Below, one piece after another: positions 1-9,062 of a stretch of 64,000 nt of DNA. The notes beneath the pieces were generated by a model, which saw only the letters and a list, made by a program, of their open reading frames with translations, was not told the origin of the DNA and did no database searches. Every line of letters begins with the position of its first letter. Position 1 is the stretch's first letter. The stretch is taken from assembly GCA_937905825.1 (NCBI GenBank), contig CALCXM010000185.1, forward strand, positions 1 to 64,000, given 5' to 3'. Source of the DNA: an uncultured bacterium (lineage in GTDB: Bacteria > Planctomycetota > UBA1135 > GCA-002686595). A program made the translations under genes and the position numbers.

Positions 1-42
1 TGTCAACCAGGCGCGCTTAGCGTTCCCTCATGAAGAGAGAAG

Positions 43-118
43 TGGCTCCCCGAGCAAGACTCGAACTTGCGACAATCCGGTTAACAGCCGGACGCTCTAC
101 CAACTGAGCTATCGGGGA
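43..118 (-). tRNA. tRNA-Asn (GTT)
   Basis: Read on the minus strand, the segment folds as a full cloverleaf. The 7-bp acceptor stem pairs TCCCCGA (118 to 112) with TCGGGGA (53 to 47). The D-arm contains AGCTCAGTTGGTAGAGC, the anticodon stem-loop is CCGGC-TGTTAAC-CGG type with anticodon GTT, and the T-arm carries GTTCGAGTC. The discriminator is G, and the 3' CCA is encoded (45 to 43). Confidence 0.96.
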
Positions 119-180
119 ACGTTTTGAGGGGGGCAGAATAGCCCGATCCGCGCTGGAATCAACTAGCTGGGGAGAGTTTT

Positions 181-226
181 CGGCAGGCCGGGGGGAGTTC
201 TGTAGGGAACTTGGGCCGGCCTGCCG
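181..226. repeat. Perfect 11-bp inverted repeat (hairpin)
   Basis: CGGCAGGCCGG (181-191) is repeated inverted at 216-226, and an inner GTTC/GAAC pair (197-200 and 207-210) extends the stem. It lies between the peroxiredoxin gene and tRNA-Asn, about 50 bp past the peroxiredoxin stop. There is no long T-tract on either side, so it may be a second, backup termination or RNA-end hairpin. Confidence 0.5.
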
Positions 227-235
227 AAAGGGGGG

Positions 236-265
236 CAGTTCGGGGCCGGTGAGGGCCCCGAACTG
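236..265 (-). terminator. Hairpin terminator after the peroxiredoxin gene
   Basis: A perfect 12-bp stem (236-247 with 254-265) with a 6-nt loop starts 8 bp beyond the stop codon of the minus-strand peroxiredoxin gene. It is GC-rich and lacks a clear U-run, so its role as an intrinsic terminator is inferred from position and stability. Confidence 0.6.
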
Positions 266-273
266 AGGGGGCG

Positions 274-744
274 TTACTGAGCCAGTTCTTTGGCTTTGTT
301 CAGCAGGTCGCCAGGGTTCCGGGAACCACCAGGGCCCACGGACTCGGCCCAGAGGACTTTGCCGTCCTTGCCGACCATGACCGTGGCGCGGTCGCCGATG
401 CCGGGGCCGTCAAGCCAGAGGCCGTAGGCCTTCGCGACGTCACCCTTGGGGTGGAAGTCTGCGAGCAACGGGTACTTGATGCCTGCAAAGCCAGAGGCCC
501 AGGCTTTGTGAGAAAACTTGGAGTCCACGGAGATACCCAAAACTTGGGTATCGCAGCCGTCAAACTGCTCTTGAAGAGCGTTGAGGCCGGGGATTTCCAT
601 GCTTCAGGTAGGGGTGAAGTCGAGCGGGTAGAAGACGAGCAGAACGTTCTTCTTCCCTGCGAATTCGGACAGGCTAACCTTCGAGTCGAGATGACTATCG
701 AGGCTGAAGGCCGGTGCGTCCGATCCGTTGGCAATGATGGCCAT
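274..744 (-). CDS. Peroxiredoxin (AhpC/Bcp fold) with in-frame TGA at the peroxidatic site; candidate selenoprotein
   Basis: This would be a thiol or selenol peroxidase of 156 residues reducing H2O2 and organic peroxides in the cytoplasm. From ATG at 744 the reading frame runs 46 codons to TGA at 606-604, then continues in the same frame to 274. Residue 47 (TGA) falls exactly where the peroxidatic Cys sits: FYPLDFTPT-U-SMEIPGL fits the family signature PxxxTxxC, with Thr44 preserved. Downstream, GISVDS, a typical YPLLAD segment and the Arg of GDRATVMV are all intact, so the part after TGA looks under full selection. A possible second redox residue is Cys64. The upstream in-frame ATG at 810 adds a non-homologous stretch and was not chosen. 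Alternatives are a nonsense mutation or a sequencing error of TGC/TGT. No selA, selB, selC or selD is in this window, so the Sec reading is inferred from context. Confidence 0.8.
556..587 (-). promoter_or_regulatory. Candidate SECIS-like hairpin just downstream of the TGA
   Basis: In the mRNA, the segment 17-48 nt past the UGA can fold as GCC/GGC, UCAA/UUGA, then GCUCU/AGAGC closing a UCA loop, with a small internal loop and one bulge. Position and length suit a bacterial SECIS element. However, the apical loop lacks the conserved G/GU of the Escherichia coli-type element, so this is a tentative call. Confidence 0.3.
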
Positions 745-837
745 GGTGGATTCTTGCGGTTGTGAGTGTGAAAGGTGACGGGCAGGATCCCCGCCGTGGT
801 TGGCGCACATATTACGTCCACGGCAGAGTCTGTCGAT

Positions 838-1791
838 CTAGTTTCGGGGTTTCAGAAGAGGAACAAGCCTAGGACTGAATTCGACCGGGGTTGAGGGCAG
901 CTTGTGGAGCTCGAAATCAGGCAGGAGTTCGCAGGGGCTGGCCACGCTAGGACCTGTCAGACCGATGGATTGGGCGATCCAGCCCACGAGGCGTCGGGGG
1001 CAGACGCCAGTTTCGCGCAAGGCAGCCAAGGACAGGGAATCATGGCGCTTGGCGAGGCGCTGGCCGTTGTCGTCGAGGACCAGAGGAACGTGGATCCAAA
1101 CCGGGTGCGGGAGCCCGAGCAGGTCCTGCAGGAAGCTCTGACGGGGCGTGCTCGAGAGCAGGTCGTCAGCGCGCAAGACCTCAGTCACCCCCTGGCGGGC
1201 GTCGTCCAACACAACGGCGAGCTGGTAGGCGATTTGGCCATCGCGGCTGGTGATTGGAAAGTCACCCACGTCGCGCTCGAGGTCTTGGGTCAGGGACCCG
1301 GCGAATTGATCCGTGACTGTCGACCGGACGCCTTGGACTCGCAAGCGCAAGGCTGGCTCCCGGCCGCTGGCTCGGCGCGCTTCTTCGAGGGAAGCATAGC
1401 GGTCGCGGCAGGTTCCCGGATAGATCGGGCCCTCTTCGCCGTGGTGAGGGGCAGAGCGCGCGTTCTCAATCTCTTTGCGAGTGCACACGCAGGGGTAGGC
1501 GAGTCCGCGCTCACACAACCCTTGGGCAACAGCCTGGAACGCGGGGATCTGATCACTTTGCATCTCAACAGGCCCGTCCCAATCCAAACCGAGCCACTCG
1601 AGGTCGCGCAGGGCTTGGTCAACGAACTGCGGGCGCACCCGTGAGAGGTCCAAGTCTTCCATGCGCAGCTTCAACCGTCCATCCCTGGAACGCACGGAAC
1701 ACCAGGCCAAGAGGAAAGAGCGCGCGTGCCCGAGGTGCAAGAGACCCGTGGGGCTTGGGGCGAGGCGTCCGACTACTTGCAATCGACCCAT
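838..1791 (-). CDS. gluQ: Glutamyl-Q tRNA(Asp) synthetase
   Basis: This 317-residue protein is a truncated GluRS paralogue that activates glutamate and attaches it to the queuosine of tRNA-Asp. The class I HIGH motif is seen as PTGLLHLGHA near the N-terminus. Zinc ligands appear as CVC followed by YPGTC, and the KMSKS equivalent is LAKRHDSLSL. It lacks the C-terminal anticodon-binding domain of GluRS, as expected for this family. ATG 1791 was chosen because GRLAPSPTG follows directly; an ATG 51 bp upstream adds unrelated residues. Its start overlaps the end of the upstream oxidoreductase gene by 19 bp, so the two are probably co-transcribed. Confidence 0.93.
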   Translation of the reverse strand: MGRLQVVGRLAPSPTGLLHLGHARSFLLAWCSVRSRDGRLKLRMEDLDLSRVRPQFVDQALRDLEWLGLDWDGPVEMQSDQIPAFQAVAQGLCERGLAYPCVCTRKEIENARSAPHHGEEGPIYPGTCRDRYASLEEARRASGREPALRLRVQGVRSTVTDQFAGSLTQDLERDVGDFPITSRDGQIAYQLAVVLDDARQGVTEVLRADDLLSSTPRQSFLQDLLGLPHPVWIHVPLVLDDNGQRLAKRHDSLSLAALRETGVCPRRLVGWIAQSIGLTGPSVASPCELLPDFELHKLPSTPVEFSPRLVPLLKPRN

Positions 1792-2843
1792 CCGCAACCC
1801 GTGCGCGAGGAATAACGGGCTGCCTCGAGCACGCGCATGCAAGCCAGGCCGTCCTCAAAGGTCGCGGCCTCGGGCAAGTGGTTTTGACCGGCGGACACGG
1901 CGCCAATCACGTCCTTCAGAAAGAGCGGCTCGCAGGCGGCGAAGGCGCCCCGTCCGGTCATGCCGAAGTCTTCCGGGTTGGGCATGCAGAGGTCCTCCGC
2001 GAGCGGTTGCATGTCTTCGCCGTGTTTGCCACCGATCAAATCGTCCTCGAGGTCCAGTCGCAAGGTGCCCTCGCTTCCGGCGACTTCCACGAGCCAGCGC
2101 GAGCCACCCGGCAAGACGACACTGGTCGTCATGCTGACCAGTGCACCGCACTCCATGCGAAGCCACAGCTCGGCGCAATCATCGGAGGTCACCGGCAGCG
2201 GGCTTCCATCGGGACCTTCGCGCTCTTTGATGAACGTGGAGAGCTGAGCGTTCACGGCGCGAACGGGCCCGAAGATCCAGATAAGGTTATCAATCAGGTG
2301 CGAGCTCAAGGCACCCAGCGTTCCGCCACCGCGCGCCTCATCGAACCACCATCCATGGGGGCGGGTCATGTAGCCGGGACTGTCGATCACCAGGTCGGAG
2401 CGGATGTGAAACACCTCGCCCACAAAGTTCTCTCGGTGCTTGTCGCGTAGACGCCGCCGCAGCGGACTCCAACGCAATTGATGGTCGATCAGCGCCAGGC
2501 GGCCTTCGGCTCGTTTGGCCAGGTCCTTGGCCTCGGCGACCGTACGCGTGAAGGGCTTTTCACAGAGCACGGCGGCTCCGCACTCGAGGGCAGCGACAGC
2601 CATCTCGAAGTGCAGATCGACCGGGGTCGAAACGATGACCAGATCAGGAGCGAGTGCGAGCAATTCGCGCCAATTGTCGGTGGCCTTGGCAATGCCCCAG
2701 CGCTGGGCCGTTTCTTGTGCTTTGGCGAGGTTGCGCCCAGCGATTCCGATCACCTCGTTGTTCCCGGCGTACTTGAGGGCCGGCAGTTGGATGGCCTCCG
2801 CGAAGGAGTTGCCGAGCAGGACGATGCGGACGGGCATGGGCAT
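1773..2843 (-). CDS. Gfo/Idh/MocA-family NAD(P)-dependent oxidoreductase
   Basis: A 356-residue protein begins with a Rossmann strand (MPMPVRIVLLGNSFAEAIQL) and continues with IGIAGRNLAKAQETAQRWG, APDLVIVSTP and ALECGAAVLCEKPFTRT. The CEKP motif is the hallmark of the family. The second half resembles the family C-terminal alpha/beta domain (RPHGWWFDEARGGGTLGAL). Such enzymes oxidise or reduce sugars, inositols and related alcohols, and the substrate cannot be read from sequence. The glycine-rich loop is atypical (GNSFAE rather than GxGxxG/A). ATG 2843 was chosen; the upstream open frame has no family similarity. There is no recognisable Shine-Dalgarno site. The 3' end overlaps gluQ. Confidence 0.85.
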   Translation of the reverse strand: MPMPVRIVLLGNSFAEAIQLPALKYAGNNEVIGIAGRNLAKAQETAQRWGIAKATDNWRELLALAPDLVIVSTPVDLHFEMAVAALECGAAVLCEKPFTRTVAEAKDLAKRAEGRLALIDHQLRWSPLRRRLRDKHRENFVGEVFHIRSDLVIDSPGYMTRPHGWWFDEARGGGTLGALSSHLIDNLIWIFGPVRAVNAQLSTFIKEREGPDGSPLPVTSDDCAELWLRMECGALVSMTTSVVLPGGSRWLVEVAGSEGTLRLDLEDDLIGGKHGEDMQPLAEDLCMPNPEDFGMTGRGAFAACEPLFLKDVIGAVSAGQNHLPEAATFEDGLACMRVLEAARYSSRTGCGWVDCK

Positions 2844-3032
2844 TTTTTCTGAAGGGGGAGGGGGCCGCCAAGGGTGCGGGATGGGGGGCGAAAGTTCAAT
2901 TACCTGGCTTCGTCGCCCGCGGGCTTGACTTGCCGGGGGAAAACCGGAGGCTTTGCGCTTCCAAGGGACCGGCTGGCCTGGGGAGTTCCTTCCCACAGCT
3001 AGCTTCCGACTCCAACCGACCGAAGAATTCCA

Positions 3033-3617
3033 TTGCGACTTTTCAACTGCCTCCTCGCTCCTCTCGCGTTCTTGATTGTGGCGCCGGCTGCATCGGCCCA
3101 ATCCCTCGGCAGCCCATTCAGCTACAATTACTTGGACATCTCCTATGTGAAGTCCGACATTACCAGCACCCTGCCGCAACTCGATGGTTATCGCGGGCGG
3201 CTCTCCTTTGACAGCCCGGACAAGGCCCGGATTCTTGTGGAGTGGGAGGAGACCGAGGAGAAAGCCAACACCGTGGAGTACAAGCGCCAAGACTTCATGG
3301 CGGGCATCGGCTTCATCGGCGGCCAGAACATGAGCATGGATTTGATCTTGGACTTCAAGTACCTGCGCGGCGAGCGCTCCGTTGCAGGAATCAACACGAC
3401 CAAGTCGGGGTATGGAATCGAACTGGGCTTGCGCGGCTTGGTGACCGAGGTGATCGAAGTGGACGCTTCAATCGAGTATCGCGAGTACTGGGTCTCCGAG
3501 TTTGGTGGGCGTCTCGGATCGCAATACCAAATCACCCCGGCCTTTTCGGTGGGCGCACAGTACTCCTACTTCGACACGGAGCAGAAGCTCTCCGCCGGTG
3601 TGCGCTACTCCATGTAG
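3033..3617 (+). CDS. Small secreted outer-membrane beta-barrel-like protein
   Basis: This 194-residue protein apparently starts at TTG (3033), with a clear signal peptide MRLFNCLLAPLAFLIVAPAA cleaved after ASA. The mature part is a series of alternating amphipathic strands (for example SMDLILDFKYL, YGIELGLRGL, VDASIEYREYW, FSVGAQYSYF). It ends VRYSM, the aromatic-rich end of a barrel of perhaps eight strands. No specific family is recognised; a porin-like or structural outer-membrane role is inferred. It is monocistronic and followed by a strong terminator. Confidence 0.65.
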   Translation: MRLFNCLLAPLAFLIVAPAASAQSLGSPFSYNYLDISYVKSDITSTLPQLDGYRGRLSFDSPDKARILVEWEETEEKANTVEYKRQDFMAGIGFIGGQNMSMDLILDFKYLRGERSVAGINTTKSGYGIELGLRGLVTEVIEVDASIEYREYWVSEFGGRLGSQYQITPAFSVGAQYSYFDTEQKLSAGVRYSM

Positions 3618-3634
3618 TCCGCGGCCGAGCAACG

Positions 3635-3677
3635 AAAAAGCGGCGGCCCGAGTCCATGACTCGGGCCGCCGCTTTTT
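3635..3677. terminator. Bidirectional rho-independent terminator
   Basis: A 15-bp perfect GC-rich stem (3639-3653 with 3659-3673, loop CCATG) is flanked by A-run 3635-3638 and T-run 3674-3677. It sits between the + strand beta-barrel gene and the minus-strand ahcY 3' end and should serve both. Confidence 0.92.
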
Positions 3678-3741
3678 GTGAACGGCCTGGTGGATCGCGC
3701 CTCAACATCCGAGTTGGGTGCTCCGCCTGGCCGAATAACGC

Positions 3742-5205
<1,464 letters not shown>

Positions 5206-5293
5206 GGGATTTGTGTAGAGAGGCCTGAGCCTCGGAAACAAGTCGAGTGAATCGAAAAGAGACGGAAAGTGAGGGTGCGCTATTGCTGCCAGG

Positions 5294-6304
5294 CTAGCTG
5301 GCCAGGGGAACGCGCCCTCGAAGGAGATAAAGCGGCACGCCTTGGGTATCGGCCTGCGGCGCTTGTTCGTTTTTGGGTTGGTAGCTATCGCTCAGGATTT
5401 CGAGCTGCACGTCCACGAAGCCTGCGGCGCGAAAGCGTTCGGCCACGTCGTCGGAATCGAGGCCCAGGAAGCGATCCCCGAGGGAGTCGTGCATCCAGGC
5501 TTGCTTGTGGGGAGCGAGTTCCATCAGGACTGCGGTGCCCCCTGGCCGGCAGATGCGAAACATCTCAGCGAGGGGCGCGGTGCTGTTTTCCAAATGGTGC
5601 AAGACCATCGCGCAAACGGCGCCATCCACTTCGCCCGTGGCGATCGGCAAGGCGTCCAGCTCGCCCTTGCGGTACTCGACGGTGGTGGACCCGGGAGTGG
5701 CGTCCAGTCGTTTGCGAGCTTCTTCCAACATGCCGCCGGAGCTATCGACGCAGATCACCCGTTGGACCAAGTCGAGAAAGGCCTGGGCCACGTAGCCCGT
5801 CCCGCATCCGAGGTCAGCGATCACGAGTTGGGGAGGCAGGAAACTGGCGGCGATCCGTTGACGAGCTTGACCCGTTTCAAAATCGATGCCGATGGTGTTC
5901 CAATCTCCGGCCAAGTCGTCGAAGAAGTTGGTGGTGTCCCGGCGCCTTTCGTCGAGCACCACGCGCAGTCGTGCCAGGTCGTCCGCGTGCTCGCGCAGTC
6001 CCTCGAGCTCGGGCAGGAAGGCGTTCCAGAGGCGGTCCGCCACGCGCTCGTCACCGGCCTGCACAGGGGGCGCGTAGCGCAGGAAGGTGCTGGTGCCGAC
6101 CTTGCGCTCGTGCAGCAGCTGGTGCTCGCGCAGGACTCTCAGGTGGTTCGAAACGCGACTCTGGGCAAGGCCGAGGGCGCGGCACAGCTCGCCCACCGAA
6201 AGCTCATGGCCCGCCAAAAGCGCCAGGGCCCGCAAACGGATCGGATCCGCGAGAGCCTTGATTTGGCCTGCGAGGGCCACGGTGTTGGAGGATGCATTGA
6301 ACAC
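5294..6304 (-). CDS. ArsR-type HTH fused to SAM-dependent methyltransferase domain, SahR-like
   Basis: A winged-helix ArsR domain fills the first ~100 residues (ALADPIRLRALALLAG, LGLAQSRVSNHLRVLRE). It is followed by a class I methyltransferase domain with SAM-binding motif I VIADLGCGTGYVAQAFL, motif II VICVDSSGGML and a YRKGELDALP/MVLHHLEN segment. This architecture matches SahR, the SAH-sensing repressor of the SAM cycle described in Proteobacteria. The next gene is ahcY, which supports that role. GTG 6304 (336 residues) is the preferred start; an open frame extends to an ATG at 6373. An 8-bp palindrome, ATCATGAT (6308-6315), lies just upstream and could belong to an autoregulatory site, but that is speculative. 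Confidence 0.85.
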   Translation of the reverse strand: MFNASSNTVALAGQIKALADPIRLRALALLAGHELSVGELCRALGLAQSRVSNHLRVLREHQLLHERKVGTSTFLRYAPPVQAGDERVADRLWNAFLPELEGLREHADDLARLRVVLDERRRDTTNFFDDLAGDWNTIGIDFETGQARQRIAASFLPPQLVIADLGCGTGYVAQAFLDLVQRVICVDSSGGMLEEARKRLDATPGSTTVEYRKGELDALPIATGEVDGAVCAMVLHHLENSTAPLAEMFRICRPGGTAVLMELAPHKQAWMHDSLGDRFLGLDSDDVAERFRAAGFVDVQLEILSDSYQPKNEQAPQADTQGVPLYLLRGRVPLAS

Positions 6305-6550
6305 TCCATCATGATCGGCTGATATAGGGGCTCTTGCCAAGTTCCTGGCCGGTTTTTTTTGCAAAAACCGCATTTTGACCGAATGAGTCCCAGAAGGGGC
6401 CAGGCAAGGGCCGGAGAGAGAGGGAGCCTTCGAAGGAGGCTTCAGTTGGCAGCGCGCTCCGTTTTCAAAACACGAGAAACCCAGACTCCGCCGATCGGGG
6501 TGACTGCTTCAGCCCTCCTCCAGCCAGCGGGCCGCAACTCTTGCAGCCAT

Positions 6551-6600
6551 GAAAAAGCAGAGAGCGGCGAGGGACGACCCCGCTGCTCTCTGCGTGTTTT
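6551..6600. terminator. Bidirectional terminator after the long greA gene
   Basis: A 13-bp stem (6557-6569 with 6581-6593, one G-U pair) carries GCAGAGAGC arms, a 5' A-run at 6552-6556 and a 3' GTGTTTT. On the minus strand it gives a hairpin followed by TTTTT, 40 bp after the stop of the 726-residue GreA. The rest of the 6374-6639 gap shows no gene. Confidence 0.85.
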
Positions 6601-6639
6601 AGCCAGGCTCCCCACAGGGGCTGGCTAGTTTTGCCGAGA

Positions 6640-8820
6640 TCAGTCCACCGCCACGGGAGTGATTTCCAGCACCTCGACGTCGATCAGGCCGCCGGGCAGT
6701 TCAATCGTTCTGGCGTCTCCCGTGTGCAGGCCCAAGAGGCCCTGGGCCAGGGGTGCCCGGTAGGAAACCACGTCTTCCCCGCGCTTGGAGTCCCAGGGGC
6801 CCAAGAGGGTGATGCTGTTTTCCGTGCCCGCGGACTTGTCCATGTAGCGGACCGCGGTGCCCGGGGACACCACGCCTTCGGGGAGGATGGCGTTCTCGAG
6901 CAACTCCGTGCGCGAGAGGTCTTCTTCCATGCTGGACGCGCGCGAGGAGAGGTTGCGCTTCTCTTCAATGGCGGATTCCCACTCGGAGTTTTCCGAAAGG
7001 TCTCCCAGTGCGGCCGCGCGACCAATGGCCTCTTCGTTGGCCGGCATCTTGACGTCTTTGAGCTCCTTCAACTCGCGAGCCAGAAGCTCCTTGCCACTGC
7101 GCGTGGTCCATATCGAATCGTTGTGCCAGAAGTACTTGGTGCCTGCCATGCCCGTGTCGTCCTCGGCGTGGGTGGCGAGGTTGATCAACTGGTTGTCGAT
7201 GCTCTCCTCCACACCGCGGTGGGCGAGACGCTGGATGCTGCGCACTTCCGTAAGCTTGGCATCATCGAGCAACTTGGCCAGGATCGGTTTCGATCCGCCG
7301 GCCATGAAGTCGACCATACGGGTGTGAGCCCGGCCGAAGGCAGCGTCCACCCGTCGGTTTTCGAACAGGTAGGTGGCCAGGTTGATGTAAGCCTGGGCGC
7401 GGGCCATGGTGGGGGGCAGCTCGCCGCCAAGCTTATCCGCTTCCGCGTATTTGGCCAGGGACAACAGCAGGTGGGGCGAACGCGTGGTGCGCGTCAGCAA
7501 GCGACGGTAGACGTCACCCAGGTCGTTCTCGCGTTTGGCGGTCAGCATGCGATCCACCAAACCACGCACCATGCCGGGGGCAGCGTGCTCGAGGTTCGTG
7601 ATGGCCTGATCGACCCAACCCTCTCCGTAGACCTCGATCAGGATCTGAATGGCCTGCTCCTGGTCGTGGGTGGTGGGAAGCATCTGGAACATGGCCCACA
7701 AAGCGGGCACGTGGTTGGCGTCGTCTTCCGGCACGTCTTCGATCAAGGCGTCCTCGATCAAGAGCTGCAAGGGTTCGGGAATCTCTCCCGTGGCCTCGCG
7801 CATTAGGACCCAGGCGGAAAGCCTTTGGGCCTGATCCGCCTCTTCGCTAGCGGCTCCCTCACGCAGCGCTTCATAAACGGTGACGGCCAACTCCGGCTCG
7901 ATCTGCTTCTTGATCAGCAGGTCGCGGCCCTTCGTGATGACGTCCTCGAGGGAGGCTGCGTGGTTCAGCTGGCGCTTGAGTTGCTCCTGGGGGTCCGCTG
8001 CGGTCAAGAGCAAGTGGACCTCGATCTTCTTGCCGCTACCCGTCAAACGGAACCACTCGCTGTTCTCCGCGAGGGGTTTGGTCTTGCGCCACCAGGCGCT
8101 GAACGCGCTGCCTTCCACGCCGATCTGTGCCATGGCGTTCTTGATGCCATTGGTGGTTGCGCGGCCGTGGTAACGAATCAGAATGGCGCGCAGTGCGTCG
8201 AGCGGATCCTTCTTAACCTCTTTCTTGAGGCCTTCTTCATCACGGAAGGAGCGGGCGCGCAGGTCCGTGTCGTCCAGGGGATCGAAGATGTCGAGGGCGG
8301 CTGCCAGGGGGAAGAAGTCTTCCCGGCCGTTTTGGAAGCGGATGTGCAGAGTCATCCCGTTATCGGTCACGTCAAAAATTTCACCCGTGCCCCAACCGGT
8401 GGGGTGGAAGACGAGGATGCCGACCTGGAACTTCTGAAGCTTGATGAAGGAGCCCCAGGATTTGCGCAACTTGCCCTCATCGCCCAGGCCCGTCAGCTCG
8501 ATGGTCTGCTGCCAATCGGGCTCGTTGCCCCAGGCAGCGGTAGCCAAGCGCATGAGCGTGTCGGCTAGGTCGTTGCCCGCACCGCCGGCTTGAATGGTGG
8601 TGCCGACCAAGTTGGCCGCGTCCGCAAAGCGCTCCGTGGTCTCCAGGATTTCCACATGCTGCTTCACCAGGGGCAAGCAGCGCACGATGCGGTTTTTCTC
8701 TCCAGCGCGGCGCAGGGCCACAAACAGCTCATCCAGCGGCTCCGAGGAAGCCATGAGGTCAGACCAGGCGTCGTCGAAGTCTTGCCACTTGTCTTGGGTG
8801 ACGTAGATCGGAAGGCTCAT
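6640..8820 (-). CDS. greA: Transcription elongation factor GreA with very long N-terminal extension
   Basis: In this 726-residue protein the last ~160 residues are a complete GreA. The coiled-coil finger carries the tip sequence GDLSENSEWESAIEEKR, including the acidic Asp and Glu that stimulate RNA-polymerase cleavage of backtracked RNA. A C-terminal FKBP-like domain follows (YRAPLAQGLLG, VDVEVLEI-like end). The first ~560 residues are helical and contain a tudor/SH3-like segment (WGTGEIFDVTDNGMTLHIRFQN). Ordinary GreA is ~158 residues; oversized GreA with an N-terminal domain is known from Chlamydiae and Borrelia. It is monocistronic, between two terminators. The start at 8820 (MSLPIYVTQDKWQDF) is the only good ATG. 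Confidence 0.9.
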   Translation of the reverse strand: MSLPIYVTQDKWQDFDDAWSDLMASSEPLDELFVALRRAGEKNRIVRCLPLVKQHVEILETTERFADAANLVGTTIQAGGAGNDLADTLMRLATAAWGNEPDWQQTIELTGLGDEGKLRKSWGSFIKLQKFQVGILVFHPTGWGTGEIFDVTDNGMTLHIRFQNGREDFFPLAAALDIFDPLDDTDLRARSFRDEEGLKKEVKKDPLDALRAILIRYHGRATTNGIKNAMAQIGVEGSAFSAWWRKTKPLAENSEWFRLTGSGKKIEVHLLLTAADPQEQLKRQLNHAASLEDVITKGRDLLIKKQIEPELAVTVYEALREGAASEEADQAQRLSAWVLMREATGEIPEPLQLLIEDALIEDVPEDDANHVPALWAMFQMLPTTHDQEQAIQILIEVYGEGWVDQAITNLEHAAPGMVRGLVDRMLTAKRENDLGDVYRRLLTRTTRSPHLLLSLAKYAEADKLGGELPPTMARAQAYINLATYLFENRRVDAAFGRAHTRMVDFMAGGSKPILAKLLDDAKLTEVRSIQRLAHRGVEESIDNQLINLATHAEDDTGMAGTKYFWHNDSIWTTRSGKELLARELKELKDVKMPANEEAIGRAAALGDLSENSEWESAIEEKRNLSSRASSMEEDLSRTELLENAILPEGVVSPGTAVRYMDKSAGTENSITLLGPWDSKRGEDVVSYRAPLAQGLLGLHTGDARTIELPGGLIDVEVLEITPVAVD

Positions 8821-8977
8821 GAGACTTGGTTCGGCTGTTGGTGAGGGAGGGAGACCGGGGTGCGCGGAAAAAAGTTTTCTCTAGACGGAATCACCCCCGT
8901 GGGGAGGAAACCTCCACCACGAGGGCGATGCAGAGACTTTGCATGATCCTCCGGGGAAGATCCATAGGGGGGGGCAC

Positions 8978-9056
8978 AAAAAAAGCCGAATCCACTCGCC
9001 CGTGCCCCGCGGCGTCCTGCACGGGGGCCGAACGCCCCGTGGGACTGGGACCGGCT
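8978..9056 (-). terminator. Composite terminator after the RlmI-like gene
   Basis: On the minus strand an AGCCG/CGGCT outer stem (9056-9052 with 8988-8984) encloses a CACGGGG/CCCCGTG hairpin (9020-9041) and is followed directly by seven Ts (8984-8978). It lies just after the 9063 stop. The remainder of 8821-8977, upstream of greA, shows no gene. Confidence 0.6.
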
Positions 9057-9062
9057 AGGGGC

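Noticed and set aside
43..118. tRNA-Asn as an integration site of a mobile element
   Set aside because: No integrase, no duplicated tRNA end and only housekeeping genes follow.
604..606. TGA in the peroxiredoxin gene as a plain frameshift or two separate genes
   Set aside because: The two halves are in the same frame, and the stop replaces exactly the catalytic Cys codon, which is far better explained by Sec. A point error cannot be excluded and is kept as the alternative.
5206..5293. SAH or SAM riboswitch upstream of ahcY
   Set aside because: No conserved aptamer core is visible; only short hairpins are present, and a SahR-like gene already offers regulation.
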